DNA from: an uncultured bacterium
Lineage (GTDB): Bacteria; Planctomycetota; UBA1135; GCA-002686595
Assembly: GCA_905480285.1 (NCBI GenBank)
Contig: CAJQPT010000118.1
Coordinates: forward strand, 1 to 62,071
Length of the DNA stretch: 62,071 nucleotides
Direction of reading: 5' to 3'
The notes beneath the pieces are model-generated. The model was not told the origin of the DNA. It worked only from the letters and a program-made list of their open reading frames with translations, and did no database searches. A program made the position numbers and the translations under genes. Shown in pieces: positions 16,623 to 25,755 of this stretch. Numbering within the stretch: position 1 is the first letter of the stretch; every line of letters begins with the position of its first letter.

Positions 16623-17807
16623 TCAGCTGAGCAGGTCCCGAGCGATCACGAGGCGCTGGATGTCCGTCGCGCCCTCGTAGATCTCCGTGATCCGGGCATC
16701 CCGGAACAGCCGCTCCACGTGGAAGTCGTCCGTGTAACCGGCGCCCCCGTGGATCTGAACGGCCTCGTCAGCGCAGTAGTTGGCCGCCTGTGAGGCCAGG
16801 AGCTTTGCCTCCGAGGACTGACGGTTGACCTCCATGCCGCGGTCGCGCATCCACGCGGCCTTGCGGACGAGAAGGCGCGAGGCCTCGAGGCGCGCAGACA
16901 TATCCGCGAGCTTGTGCTGGATCGCCTGGAAGTAGCCGATCGGCTTGCCGAACTGCTCGCGTTCCTTGGCGTACTTGATCGACGCGTCAAGGCAGGCCTG
17001 GCCGATGCCCACGGCCTGGCTCGCGATACCGATGCGCCCACCCGCGAGGGTGTCCATCGCGATCGGGAAGCCGCGATCGACCTCGCCGAGGACGCACTCC
17101 GGGCCGAGTCGGACGTCCTCGAGGATGATCTCCACCGTGGCGGAGCCGCGGATGCCCGTCTTCATCTCGTGCTTGCCGATCTTCAGGCCGGGGGCGTCAC
17201 CAGGCATGAGGAACGCGGTGATCCCCTTCGCCTTGGGCAGGTCCGGGTTCGTGCGCACGTAGACGAGGAAGAGGCCGGCACGATCGCCGGAGGTCACCCA
17301 GAGCTTGGTACCCCGGAGGATCCAATCATCGCCGTCACGTTCCGCCGTCGCGGAGAGAGCCGCCGCATCGGAGCCTGACCCCGCCTCGGACAGGGAGTAG
17401 GCACCAATGGCCTCACCGGAAGCGAGCTTGGGCAGCCAGTGCGCCTTCTGCTCGTCGGTGCCGAACTTCATCAGCGGCGCGCAAAGCAGAGAGTTGTGAA
17501 CAGATACCGCGACGCCGGTTGATGCGCAGACGCGGTTGAGCTCCTCAAGCACCACCGCCAGCGCGACGTTGCCGAGGTCGGCGCCGCCGAACTCTTCGGG
17601 GAGCGTCAGCCCCCAGAAACCCAGCTCACCCAGCTGCCTGTAGACCTCGTCGGAGATCGTCTCCTCGCGGTCGTGCTTGGTGGCCAGCGGCGCGAGGACA
17701 CCGTCCGCGAAGTCTCGGGCGGAGTCCCGCACCATCGAGAGCTCCTCGTCGAGCTCGAAGCCGAGCCCGACGGCGGCAGAGTCAATGTCCGGATGGGTCA
17801 TGGTCAT
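16623..17807 (-). CDS. Acyl-CoA dehydrogenase, butyryl-CoA type
   Basis: A 394-residue acyl-CoA dehydrogenase, paralogous to the next gene. It shows LSMVRDSARDFADGVLAPLA, the GAYSLSEAGSGSDAA loop, LWVTSGDRAGLFLVYV, MKTGIRGSATVEI, VQIHGGAGYTDDFHVERLFR and EIYEGATDIQRLVIARDLLS with the catalytic Glu in YEG. The overall pattern resembles short-chain (butyryl-CoA) dehydrogenases, which fits the adjacent 3-hydroxybutyryl-CoA dehydrogenase, but this is a family-level judgement. A 109-bp gap separates it from the following dehydrogenase. No electron-transfer flavoprotein genes are present in the window. Confidence 0.95.
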   Translation of the reverse strand: MTMTHPDIDSAAVGLGFELDEELSMVRDSARDFADGVLAPLATKHDREETISDEVYRQLGELGFWGLTLPEEFGGADLGNVALAVVLEELNRVCASTGVAVSVHNSLLCAPLMKFGTDEQKAHWLPKLASGEAIGAYSLSEAGSGSDAAALSATAERDGDDWILRGTKLWVTSGDRAGLFLVYVRTNPDLPKAKGITAFLMPGDAPGLKIGKHEMKTGIRGSATVEIILEDVRLGPECVLGEVDRGFPIAMDTLAGGRIGIASQAVGIGQACLDASIKYAKEREQFGKPIGYFQAIQHKLADMSARLEASRLLVRKAAWMRDRGMEVNRQSSEAKLLASQAANYCADEAVQIHGGAGYTDDFHVERLFRDARITEIYEGATDIQRLVIARDLLS

Positions 17808-17886
17808 GACGATCTTGGAGGCGTGTTGCTAGGGGCCGCTAGAGAGCGGCGTAGAGTCAGTTGAGTAGATCGGCCGTTTGCGCCGT

Positions 17887-17910
17887 CAACCCCAGCACTG
17901 GCCGGGGTTC
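17887..17910 (-). terminator. Weak hairpin in the fatty-acid operon
   Basis: AACCCC (17888-17893) and GGGGTT (17904-17909) pair across a 10-base loop in the 116-bp gap after the hydroxyacyl-CoA dehydrogenase stop. No good T-run follows on the minus strand, so it may attenuate rather than end the transcript. Confidence 0.3.
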
Positions 17911-17923
17911 TTTGCCGCACCGG

Positions 17924-18787
17924 TCACTCGTAGTCGTAGAAGCCCTTCCCGGACTTCCTCCCGAGACGACCGGCGGCGACCATCCGTCGCAGCAGGGGGC
18001 ATGGCCGGTACTTGTCGTCCCCGAGCCCTCGGTGCAGGACCTCGAGGATGTCGAGGCACACATCCAGGCCGATGAGGTCAGCGAGCGTCAGGGGGCCCAT
18101 CGGGTGCGCCATGCCGAGCTTCATGACCGTGTCGATGCCTTCCTTGGTCGCGACGCCCTCCATGAGGCAGAAGACCGCCTCGTTGATCATGGGCATGAGG
18201 ACCCGGTTGGAGACGAACCCGGGGTAGTCGTTGGCCTCGACCGGCTCCTTGCCGAGGGCGCGGCTCGCGCGCATCACGGCGTCGGTGGTCTCGTCGCTGG
18301 TCTCCTGGCCGCGGATGACCTCCACCAGCTTCATGACGGGGACCGGGTTCATGAAGTGCATGCCGATGACCTTGTCCGCGCGCCCCGTCACCGCCGCGAT
18401 CTCCGTGATGGAGATCGATGAGGTGTTGGACGCGAGGATCGTCGAGGCCGGCGCGACCTTATCGAGGGTCCCGAAGACCTTGGCCTTCAGGTCAGCCCGC
18501 TCCGACACGGCCTCGACGATGAGCTCACGATCCGTGAGGTCCTCGAGACGGGTCGAACGAGAGATGCGCGCCATGGCGGCGTCCGCGTCCTCCTGGGACA
18601 TGCGCTCCTTCTTGACGACCCGCGCGAGGCTCTTACCGATCGCGGCCACGCCGCGCTCGAGGGCCTCGCCATTCACGTCCACGAGAGTCACCTCGCTCCC
18701 GCACGAGGCGAACACCTGCGCGATGCCGTTCCCCATGGTCCCTGCGCCGATGACGGCGACTCGCTCGAAGAGATCGTTGCTGCTCAT
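17924..18787 (-). CDS. 3-hydroxybutyryl-CoA dehydrogenase
   Basis: A 287-residue NAD(P)-dependent 3-hydroxyacyl-CoA dehydrogenase. The Rossmann motif is [18 protein letters not shown]. It is followed by [25 protein letters not shown], the catalytic histidine region [19 protein letters not shown], the [20 protein letters not shown] helix and a C-terminal [15 protein letters not shown] typical of the Hbd family. The ATG at 18787 is supported by a good ribosome site (AAGGAAA, 7 bp upstream) on the minus strand. The frame continues upstream to 18871 without family similarity. It lies 35 bp after the thiolase, so the two are surely co-transcribed. Confidence 0.96.
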   Translation of the reverse strand: MSSNDLFERVAVIGAGTMGNGIAQVFASCGSEVTLVDVNGEALERGVAAIGKSLARVVKKERMSQEDADAAMARISRSTRLEDLTDRELIVEAVSERADLKAKVFGTLDKVAPASTILASNTSSISITEIAAVTGRADKVIGMHFMNPVPVMKLVEVIRGQETSDETTDAVMRASRALGKEPVEANDYPGFVSNRVLMPMINEAVFCLMEGVATKEGIDTVMKLGMAHPMGPLTLADLIGLDVCLDILEVLHRGLGDDKYRPCPLLRRMVAAGRLGRKSGKGFYDYE

Positions 18788-18822
18788 GTTCGTTTCCTTT
18801 GGCTTGTGAGTGGGCCCGGACC

Positions 18823-20004
18823 TCAAACGCGCTCGACGGAGAGCGAGACGGCGTTCCCGCCGCCGAGGCAAAGAGAGGCCATGCCGGTGCCGGCGTCGCG
18901 CTGCTCCATCGCGCTGAGCAAGGTCGTCAAGATACGGGCCCCGGAGGCGCCGATCGGGTGCCCGAGGGCCACAGCCCCGCCGTTGACGTTGACCCGCGTC
19001 GGGTCGAGGTCCAGCTTGCGCGTGAGGGCCACGGCAGCGGCGGAGAAGGCCTCGTTGATCTCGTGCAGATCGAAGTCCGCGGGCTTCCGCCCAGCCATGT
19101 CCGCAGCCTTGTTGATGGAGCGCTCAGGGGCCATCATCACCCACTCCGGCGCGCACCCACCCGTGGCGTAGTGGGTCACCTTGGCGAGGGGCTTGAGACC
19201 GTGGGTCGCGGCGAAGTCGGCGCTCGCGACCACGAGCGCGGCGGAGCCATCGTTGATGGCAGAGGCGTTGGCCGCGGTCACCGTGCCGTCCTTCGCGAAG
19301 GCCGGTCGCATTCCGCTGATGGAGTCCGCCGTCATCCCCTCACGGATGGTCTCGTCATCGGTGAAGTCAAAGGGGTCTCCCTTGCGCGGCTTGATCGTCA
19401 CCGCGAACTTCTCGGCGTCGAAGCGCCCCGCGTCGCGCGCCTCGGCCGCCTTGCGGTGGCTCTCGGCGGCGAAGGCGTCCTGGGCTTCACGGGAGACGTC
19501 GAGCTCAGTCGCCACCTTTTCCCCGGTCATGCCCATGTGGAAGTCGTTGTAGATGTCCCACAGCCCGTCATGGACCATGGAGTCCACCACCTCGCTGTGG
19601 CCCAACCGCATGCCCGTCCGCGCGTCGGGGAGCAGGTAGGGCGAGTTCGACATCGACTCCATCCCGCCGGCCACGAGGCAGTGGGCATCACCAGCGCGGA
19701 TCGCCTGCGCCGCGAGCATCACGGACTTCAGCCCCGAGCCGCAGACCTTGTTGATGGTCATGCTCCCCACCTCGTCGGGGACGCCGGCGCCACGGGCCGC
19801 CTGGCGGGCGGGGTTCTGCCCGAGGCCGGCCTGCAGCACGTTCCCCATGATGACCTCCTCCACGGACGAGCTCTCGATGCCCGCTCGACGGATCGCCTCC
19901 GCCACCGCCAAGGCCCCAAGCTCGGGCGCACGGAAGCCAGCGAGGCCCCCCTGGAACTTTCCGATCGGGGAGCGCGCCGCGCTGAGGAGGACGACTTCGG
20001 TCAT
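18823..20004 (-). CDS. Acetyl-CoA acetyltransferase
   Basis: A 393-residue thiolase, the standard length for biosynthetic or short-chain degradative acetyl-CoA acetyltransferase. It opens [20 protein letters not shown]. The nucleophile lies in [20 protein letters not shown], the histidine motif in [20 protein letters not shown] and the second cysteine in [16 protein letters not shown], a complete set of active-site motifs. The frame runs upstream to 20262 with no similarity, so ATG 20004 is the start. It is the first gene of the leftward run thiolase, hydroxyacyl-CoA dehydrogenase and two acyl-CoA dehydrogenases; the enoyl-CoA hydratase step is missing here. Confidence 0.96.
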   Translation of the reverse strand: MTEVVLLSAARSPIGKFQGGLAGFRAPELGALAVAEAIRRAGIESSSVEEVIMGNVLQAGLGQNPARQAARGAGVPDEVGSMTINKVCGSGLKSVMLAAQAIRAGDAHCLVAGGMESMSNSPYLLPDARTGMRLGHSEVVDSMVHDGLWDIYNDFHMGMTGEKVATELDVSREAQDAFAAESHRKAAEARDAGRFDAEKFAVTIKPRKGDPFDFTDDETIREGMTADSISGMRPAFAKDGTVTAANASAINDGSAALVVASADFAATHGLKPLAKVTHYATGGCAPEWVMMAPERSINKAADMAGRKPADFDLHEINEAFSAAAVALTRKLDLDPTRVNVNGGAVALGHPIGASGARILTTLLSAMEQRDAGTGMASLCLGGGNAVSLSVERV

Positions 20005-20420
20005 GAGGATGGGGCGTGGCAGGGCGGACGAATCCGCGGTGGCGATCGAGATCACCCGGGGACGTCGCGGGACGCGAGACTTCCCGAAACGCGGGGCTGT
20101 CCCCGCGATCCCGTCCTCCCGGGCGGGAGTTTGGGCGAACAGTCTAAGCGGGGACCCCCCCTCCGCGACAGGACCAGGACCGGGGGAACTGATCGAAGGT
20201 CCCCCCCTGGCGCCGGGACACGAGGGGCGGCAGCGGGCCCCCCGAGACCTCCGAGACGACAAGTCTCAATTCCATAAACCACTTCTTCGCATAGACTAAC
20301 GCCGACAACGGCGCGCATCGCCCACGACCGAGGCTCGCCCATTGCAACGCGCTAGACGCTTCTCTATCTCGGGGTACGGAGGGAGGGCGCCGCGGCCGCA
20401 GGGGTCCCCTTCCCAATCCC
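20005..20420. other. 416-bp divergent gap before the ECF sigma gene
   Basis: No gene is supported. The stretch 20259-20300 is clearly richer in A+T than its surroundings and probably contains the promoters for the leftward thiolase operon and the rightward sigma-factor operon. A possible rightward element is TTGCAA (20342-20347) with TATCTC 17 bp downstream, which is weak evidence. GGGAACT near 20183 resembles the GGAAC core of ECF -35 boxes, but no matching -10 follows at proper spacing, so I do not call autoregulation. Confidence 0.45.
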
Positions 20421-21005
20421 TTGGACGACCTCGCCCTCATCGAGGGCCTCCGCGCACGGCGAGAGGCCGCAGTGACAGCGTTCCTTGAACGCTACAAGTC
20501 ATTGCTCCACCACTGCATCGGACATTTCGAATCCGACGCGGTCGCGCGGGAGGACCGCTACCAGGACATCGTGTTGTTCGTCCTGGAGCGGCTGGATCGC
20601 GACGCGTTCAACGCGGACCGCGGGTCCTTCGGCACATGGCTCTACAGGGTCGCGTGGTGCCGCTGCGTGGATCTGAAGCGCAGGGACAACGCCAGCGGCC
20701 GGCCCCGCATGAAGAGCGCCGGGGAGGAGATCCCTGACCGGCCGGACGAGAGCCCTGGCCCCTCCGAGATGGCCGGGATCTCCGAGGTGGGCGGCGTGGT
20801 GCGCGAAGCCCTCGACGAGCTCTCCACGGAGGAGCGCTCCCTCCTCGACCTGCGGTTCGTGCAGGGAGAGACCCTGGGCGAGATCGCCCGCCGCCAGGCC
20901 ATCTCCCTGGAACAGACCAAGTACCGCCTCCGGAGGGCGACCATCAGCCTCCGCCGCGTGCTGGTCCACAACTTCGCCCATGAAGAGGCGCTGACGGAAA
21001 TCTGA
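20421..21005 (+). CDS. ECF-type RNA polymerase sigma factor
   Basis: A 194-residue group IV sigma factor that would direct RNA polymerase to a private promoter set. Region 2 is visible as EDRYQDIVLFVLERLDRDAF followed by RGSFGTWLYRVAWCRCVDLK (-10 recognition and core binding). Region 4 is LSTEERSLLDLRFVQGETLG followed by EIARRQAISLEQTKYRLRRA (HTH for the -35). The linker between them is short, as in ECF factors. The start used is TTG 20421, the first plausible in-frame codon, although no good Shine-Dalgarno sequence precedes it. It is the first gene of a plus-strand block ending with a membrane protein, a CHAT protease and a secreted protein. Confidence 0.92.
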   Translation: MDDLALIEGLRARREAAVTAFLERYKSLLHHCIGHFESDAVAREDRYQDIVLFVLERLDRDAFNADRGSFGTWLYRVAWCRCVDLKRRDNASGRPRMKSAGEEIPDRPDESPGPSEMAGISEVGGVVREALDELSTEERSLLDLRFVQGETLGEIARRQAISLEQTKYRLRRATISLRRVLVHNFAHEEALTEI

Positions 21006-21031
21006 GCGCTCGCCTCGCTGCCGAGGCCTGA

Positions 21032-21061
21032 CTCCAAAGATCCTGGCTCCGAAGATCCAGC
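21032..21061 (+). repeat. 15-bp tandem duplication after sigma gene
   Basis: CTCCAAAGATCCTGG (21032-21046) is followed by CTCCGAAGATCCAGC (21047-21061), 27 bp after the sigma-factor stop. Confidence 0.7.
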
Positions 21062-21094
21062 CCCCCTGCGACCACGCTCCACGGACTCCAAACG

Positions 21095-22315
21095 ATGTCT
21101 CCCAACGATCAGCCCCAGGACGACCCGTCCACGGTCGCCTCCGGTGCTCCCCGCCCGGGGATCACCCTGCCCATCCACGAGGACGAGGCGACGCTGGAGG
21201 CTATCGCGCGCTTCGATGAACTGGAGAGCGATCGTCTCGACGAGATCGAGAGCCATCCCGCCGCGCGGCAGATCCTGGACCGGCTCCGAGAGGTGGACCT
21301 GTGGCTCGAATCAGCCGTGGCCGAGAGCAACAGCGGCGAGGCCCAGGGCGGCGGCGCTCACCGCGAAGACCGCAACGTCTCGGCGGATGACCTCTATCGC
21401 TTCGGCAACGGTCGAGGCTCGGAGCCGCTCCCCGAGCGGCGCCGCCAGGAGGTCGAGGCGTTCCTCGCGGATCACCCCGAGGAGGCGCGCTGGACGCAGC
21501 GGCTCTCCGACCCGATCCCCGCCCCCCGTAACGTCGGCCCGATCCACCGCTTCCCCCCCGTTCAACTCCCCGGGCCACGCGCCGGGGCGCCTCCGCTGCA
21601 GCGGGTCGAGGACCTCCCGACACGCGCCGCCAGCGACCGCTCACTCCGGAGTTCGGAGGGCGCGACGGGGTCCGCCGCTGGACAACATGAGCGCCGTGCT
21701 CCCCGGGGCCTGGCCCCCTGGGTCAAGTGGGTCCCCGCTGCGGCTGCCGCCCTGATGATCGCCATGCTGGCGGATCGCACCGGCCCCACCAACGCCCTCG
21801 ACGGCGGACTGCCCGAGTCACCCGTGCTCCGCAGCTCGAGTTCAGAAGCGCTGCTCTTCCCCCGTGGACGTGTCCTTGCACCGGTGGAGGGGCTGGCGAC
21901 CTACGCCGCCCGTCCCCTCTTCGAGGTCGCCTCGGTCCCGGGCGCCGAGCGGTACCGGTTCGAGCTGAGGCTCAATTCAGGCGGCGCCTTTGACGAGGGC
22001 AACACCGTCTGGACCGCCGAGTCCACCTCGCGGAACGCCACAGCGGACCGTCTCGAGGCCGGCACCTATGAATGGTCTGCCTGGGCCACCGTCAACGGCG
22101 TCGAGCGCGACCTCGGGGACCTCTCGTTCGTGGTCCTTCCCGCGGAGGACGCCCGCCTCACCTCCGGCGCGTCGGGCGCCAACGCTGGATCCCGCTCCAC
22201 CCGTGAGGATGTTCGGCGCCTTCACTCCGCTGGGTTCCTCTCGGACGCACGCCACCGAGCCAGGGACCTCGCCCCCGGGGCCGCGCGAGCTGCCTATCTC
22301 GCCGAGGACCAGTGA
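21095..22315 (+). CDS. Single-pass membrane protein, anti-sigma-factor-like
   Basis: A 406-residue protein that I recognise only by architecture. Residues 1-205 are hydrophilic and probably cytoplasmic, with a helical, acidic N-terminal part (EATLEAIARFDELESDRLDE) and a second helical segment (RRRQEVEAFLADHPEEARWT) whose form recalls anti-sigma N-termini. One membrane segment follows at about 209-226 (WVKWVPAAAAALMIAML). The outer part contains a fibronectin-like strand pattern (RPLFEVASVPGAERYRFELR, then LEAGTYEWSAWATVNG). The protein has no cysteine, so it is not a zinc-binding (ZAS) anti-sigma factor. Its place between an ECF sigma gene and a CHAT protease gene, with a 4-bp GTGA overlap to the latter, makes a sigma-restraining role likely but unproven. 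Confidence 0.6.
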   Translation: MSPNDQPQDDPSTVASGAPRPGITLPIHEDEATLEAIARFDELESDRLDEIESHPAARQILDRLREVDLWLESAVAESNSGEAQGGGAHREDRNVSADDLYRFGNGRGSEPLPERRRQEVEAFLADHPEEARWTQRLSDPIPAPRNVGPIHRFPPVQLPGPRAGAPPLQRVEDLPTRAASDRSLRSSEGATGSAAGQHERRAPRGLAPWVKWVPAAAAALMIAMLADRTGPTNALDGGLPESPVLRSSSSEALLFPRGRVLAPVEGLATYAARPLFEVASVPGAERYRFELRLNSGGAFDEGNTVWTAESTSRNATADRLEAGTYEWSAWATVNGVERDLGDLSFVVLPAEDARLTSGASGANAGSRSTREDVRRLHSAGFLSDARHRARDLAPGAARAAYLAEDQ

Positions 22316-25044
22316 GCCTGGCGGCCGATCGCACGGCGGTCCCGGCAGGCTCCCCTCTTGAACTCCGCTCTGGCTGCTCACCCAGCCTCAGCCCGCGGCG
22401 ACTCTCGCTCCCGCAGCGGCAGGACCCTGCCCGGCAGAAGGACCTCCCCCCGCAGCAGGATCTTCCACCGCAGCAGGGGCCTCCCCGGCCAGCCGCCCCC
22501 CGGCGGGGCCACCTGGCGTTCATCGCGATCGCCTGCGCCGCGTTCCTCGGAGCGCCCGCAGCCGTCACCGGGCGGCCCGCCTCGCCACCGAGCGACAGTC
22601 CAGCCGCCATCGCGCCGGACGCCAGCTACGAGCAGCTGATCGAGCGTTACATCCGAACCCTCGACGAGGTGAGGGGCGGGAGCCTCGACGCCGAGGCTCC
22701 GCTCCTGCAGGTCGCGACCGAGCTCGCGACCCGGTTCCAGCGCGAAGACGCCGTCCGCGTGGCGCGCTACTACATCCAGCTGGACCCGGGTGCGCGCCGC
22801 GAAGGCCGGCGCCTCGAGGCCCGCTTCGACCTCGTGCGGGCAAAGGCTCAGGCGGAGGAGCTCGGCGATGGCGGCCCCGGGGAGACCGTCATGACGGCCC
22901 TCGAGCTCCTGCTGGCAGAGGCTCGGCAGGCGGCCGACGTCACGGCTGCCGCCCGTACCGCCGCGCTCCTCTCGCGGATCGAGGTTCGCCTGGTGGAGCA
23001 GGCCTGGTCGGACACGAGCCGCCGCGCCGACCTCGCAGAGCGGGCGGATGGACACGCGCGACTCGCGCTCCGCTGGTTCGCCCGGACGGGCCAGCGGCCC
23101 CCACAGCTTGAGCCGCTCTGGGTGCGCGCTCGCGTCGCGCTGGCCCGCGGTGAGCTCCTGGAGGCAGAGCAGGTCTTCCGAGACCTCGCGGACCTCGCCG
23201 AGGGGGTCCAGCAACCCCGCTGGCGCGAACGCGCCCTGCTCGGGCTCGTGGGCGTCTCCCGCGAGAGCGGCGCTCCGTTCGCGGCCTCGGCAGCCCTGGA
23301 GGAGCTGGCCACCTTCCGCCACCCCGCCCATTGCTGGGCGCTGACCCGCGAGCTCGCCGCGCAGCGCCTCTCCGGGGACCGCCCGGACCGAGCGCTTGAG
23401 CTCCTCGAGTCCTTCCCCCCCTCCGGCCTCGACCCCGAGATCGATCTGGCCGCGGCGACGGGGGAATGGCGCGCCCTGCAGGCGGCCGCGCTGGTGCGGG
23501 CTGGCGCCCTGGGCAGGGCAGCGCTGGCCCTTGAGCAGGCGCGCCGAGCGCCCGGCGACGACCGCGCGGGCCTCTTGAACTTGACCGAGGCGGCTCTCCT
23601 CGTGGATCGGGGCGCGCCGGCCGCAGCCCTTGAGCTCCTGGCCGCGCGCCCGCTCCCCACGGGCGAGGGAGACCTCGGCCGCGTGGAGGTCCTCGCCCTG
23701 CGTGGCCAGGCGCTCCTCGCCATGGGGCGGACCGACGAGGCCTTGGTCCCCCTGCAGCGCGCCTTCGATCAGGCGCGCGCCCGCGACGCCGCACGCTGGC
23801 AGCATGCAGAGGGTGAGCTACGGGGCGGGAGCGCCGTGGGCGAATGGCTCGGGCTCACCACGGTCGAGCTCCTCGCCCGCGCCCGCGTGGCCTCCGGTGA
23901 ACCGTTGCTCGCAGCCGCGACGATCGAGGCTGCTCACGCGGCCTGCACCCTCGAGCAAGCCCGCTCACGCATCCTCGCCCTGGCGGCCCGCCAGGACCTC
24001 GGCGCACTGACCTGGATCGTGGGGGCAGACCAGTCCCTGGTCGTCCACGTGCGACCGGATGGGACCGCCGCAGCCGAGGAGATTCCCCGCGGGCGGCAGG
24101 AGCTCACCCGCGCCCGAGACCGGCTCCGTCAGGCGCTCCTCGCGGGACGGAGCCACGCGGAGCGCTCGTCCCATGACCGCCCTGCGGGCGCCCCCGATGA
24201 CCGGCCTGGCGGCCTCCTGGACGAGCTCTCGCTCGCGTTGCTCCCGGCCTCCCTGGACGCAGCCCTGAAGGACTGGGAGCGCCGCGCACCGGCGGCTCCC
24301 GCGCCGAGCCTCGCTCTCCTCCCCCACGGTGCCCTCGAGGGCATCTGCTTCGAGCTCCTCGCCACCGGAACGCCCGGGAATGCGCTCGGATACCACACGG
24401 CGCTCACGGTCGTGGATCAACTCCGCGACGCACAGACGCTCCCTCCGCCCATCAACGGCAGGACCGCTCGCTGGACCGCACTCGGCGCTCCCGAGAACAC
24501 CGCCGCCGCCGACCTCAAGTGGGCGCGCCGGGAGCTACGCGACCTGGAGCGGCTGCACCCCGGGTTCGAGTCGGTCACGGGGCACGCCTTCACCGCCGCG
24601 CGCCTGCTCGACGCCCTCGGCGGAGGGCGCCCCGTACACGTGGCGACCCACGCCCTGCGCCGCGGCGACCGATCCGAGATCGCGCCGCTCGGGCTCCTCG
24701 CGTCCAAGGACGAGGTCGTCTCCGCCGCCGAGCTGGCCGCCGTCCGGCCACGCCTCCCACTGCTCGTCCTGGCGACGTGCGATTCCGCCGCCGGTCGTTC
24801 GATCGATGGGCTCTCCACTCGAGGCCTGGCCCAGGCTGCCCTCGACAGCGGGACACGCGCGACGGTGGTGACCGGGTGGCCCCTTTCCGACCGTCACGGC
24901 CGGGCCGCGTCGATCGCGTTCCACGGCGCCTTGAGGAACGGAGCCAGCCCAGCCGAGGCCCTGCGGCGCGCCCGGTGCGCCCTCGCGGCGGCTGGGGCGC
25001 CGCTCGCCGATTCGGCGGCGCTCCGCCTCCTCGGCACCCCCTGA
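22312..25044 (+). CDS. TPR-CHAT caspase-like protease with N-terminal membrane segment
   Basis: A 910-residue protein. Residues 1-66 are proline-rich with short repeats (KDLPPQQDLPPQQGPP), and 67-85 are hydrophobic (HLAFIAIACAAFLGAPAAV), a signal anchor or signal peptide. Residues about 100-560 are TPR-like helical hairpins (for example RGQALLAMGRTDEALVPLQR). The C-terminal CHAT domain carries the catalytic pair H780 in VHVATHALRRG and C823 in LLVLATCDSAAG, then GLAQAALDSGTRATVVTGWP and NGASPAEALRRARCAL, all diagnostic of CHAT peptidases. Start GTG 22312 overlaps the preceding stop (GTGA), so it is coupled to the anti-sigma-like gene. If exported, the protease domain faces the periplasm. The substrate is unknown. 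Confidence 0.88.
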   Translation: MSLAADRTAVPAGSPLELRSGCSPSLSPRRLSLPQRQDPARQKDLPPQQDLPPQQGPPRPAAPRRGHLAFIAIACAAFLGAPAAVTGRPASPPSDSPAAIAPDASYEQLIERYIRTLDEVRGGSLDAEAPLLQVATELATRFQREDAVRVARYYIQLDPGARREGRRLEARFDLVRAKAQAEELGDGGPGETVMTALELLLAEARQAADVTAAARTAALLSRIEVRLVEQAWSDTSRRADLAERADGHARLALRWFARTGQRPPQLEPLWVRARVALARGELLEAEQVFRDLADLAEGVQQPRWRERALLGLVGVSRESGAPFAASAALEELATFRHPAHCWALTRELAAQRLSGDRPDRALELLESFPPSGLDPEIDLAAATGEWRALQAAALVRAGALGRAALALEQARRAPGDDRAGLLNLTEAALLVDRGAPAAALELLAARPLPTGEGDLGRVEVLALRGQALLAMGRTDEALVPLQRAFDQARARDAARWQHAEGELRGGSAVGEWLGLTTVELLARARVASGEPLLAAATIEAAHAACTLEQARSRILALAARQDLGALTWIVGADQSLVVHVRPDGTAAAEEIPRGRQELTRARDRLRQALLAGRSHAERSSHDRPAGAPDDRPGGLLDELSLALLPASLDAALKDWERRAPAAPAPSLALLPHGALEGICFELLATGTPGNALGYHTALTVVDQLRDAQTLPPPINGRTARWTALGAPENTAAADLKWARRELRDLERLHPGFESVTGHAFTAARLLDALGGGRPVHVATHALRRGDRSEIAPLGLLASKDEVVSAAELAAVRPRLPLLVLATCDSAAGRSIDGLSTRGLAQAALDSGTRATVVTGWPLSDRHGRAASIAFHGALRNGASPAEALRRARCALAAAGAPLADSAALRLLGTP

Positions 25045-25155
25045 GCACCAGCGCCGCCGCCCACGGCTCGCCCGACCGCGACCGGAAGATTTTTCTAAGG
25101 AGCGCGCGCGAGCCCTCAAGGCCTCGTCGCCGAGGGTCGATACAGGCGGCAAGCC

Positions 25156-25755
25156 ATGCTCCCCGCGCTCCTCACCCTCGTCGCCGCCGGCCTCCCCGCC
25201 GCCAGCGTCCCCGCCGCCCCAGGCGCCGCCCAGGTCCCGACCTTCGACACGATCCCGCCGGCGATCGCAAGCTCCGAAGTACCGACCTGCCTCCAGTTCA
25301 CCCCGACCCACTTCGCTGCCCGAAGTCACACCTCCAGCGATCAGTGGCTCGTCTTCCAGAGCGATGAGTCCGGGATGCAGCGCGTCCTCCGCCTGCCCCC
25401 CCATACGGAGGTGCTCTTTCCGATCGTGGCTGGCACCGCCAAGGACGTCTACGTCGAGGTCCTCTACCGGACCCTCGCCGGTTCGATCCTGGCCAGCGGA
25501 GCTATCCCGTGCGAGGTCAAGACCCCTCGCACGGTCTTCGTCTCCAACACAGCCGACCAGCTCGAGAGCTGGCTCTCCAGCCGAGGCGGCCGCGTCCTCG
25601 ATCGGGCACCGGTCAACCGCAGGTCGAAGGCCAGCAAGCTGGCCCACCAGCTCGGGAGCCCGGCCGCCGCACACGTCCCCGTCCCCGCCCCGGGCGAGCA
25701 TCGCAAGCGAGACAAGAGCCGCCCGCTGGAGCGCAAGAAGCTCCCGCCGCTCTGA
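25156..25755 (+). CDS. Small secreted protein of unknown function
   Basis: A 199-residue protein with no recognised domain. It begins with a signal peptide (MLPALLTLVAAGLPAASVPA, Ala-x-Ala cleavage near residue 25). The mature region has beta-strand-rich segments (DQWLVFQSDESGMQRVLRLP, DVYVEVLYRTLAGSILASGA) and two cysteines (VPTC and IPC) that could form a disulfide, then a very basic tail (EHRKRDKSRPLERKKLPPL). It is the last gene before the terminator at 25891-25930 and lies 111 bp after the CHAT gene. It could be an effector, sensor ligand or substrate in that block. This is inference from position only. Confidence 0.65.
   Translation: MLPALLTLVAAGLPAASVPAAPGAAQVPTFDTIPPAIASSEVPTCLQFTPTHFAARSHTSSDQWLVFQSDESGMQRVLRLPPHTEVLFPIVAGTAKDVYVEVLYRTLAGSILASGAIPCEVKTPRTVFVSNTADQLESWLSSRGGRVLDRAPVNRRSKASKLAHQLGSPAAAHVPVPAPGEHRKRDKSRPLERKKLPPL

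Noticed and set aside
20183-20189. ECF-type -35 box (GGAACT) suggesting autoregulation of the sigma gene.
   Set aside because: No -10 element at 16-17 bp spacing; the hexamer occurs easily in this composition.
25091-25102. TTTTTCTAAGGAG after the CHAT gene as a ribosome site for an extra gene or a promoter -10.
   Set aside because: No start codon lies at a suitable distance and no -35 can be seen; the next gene begins about 55 bp later.
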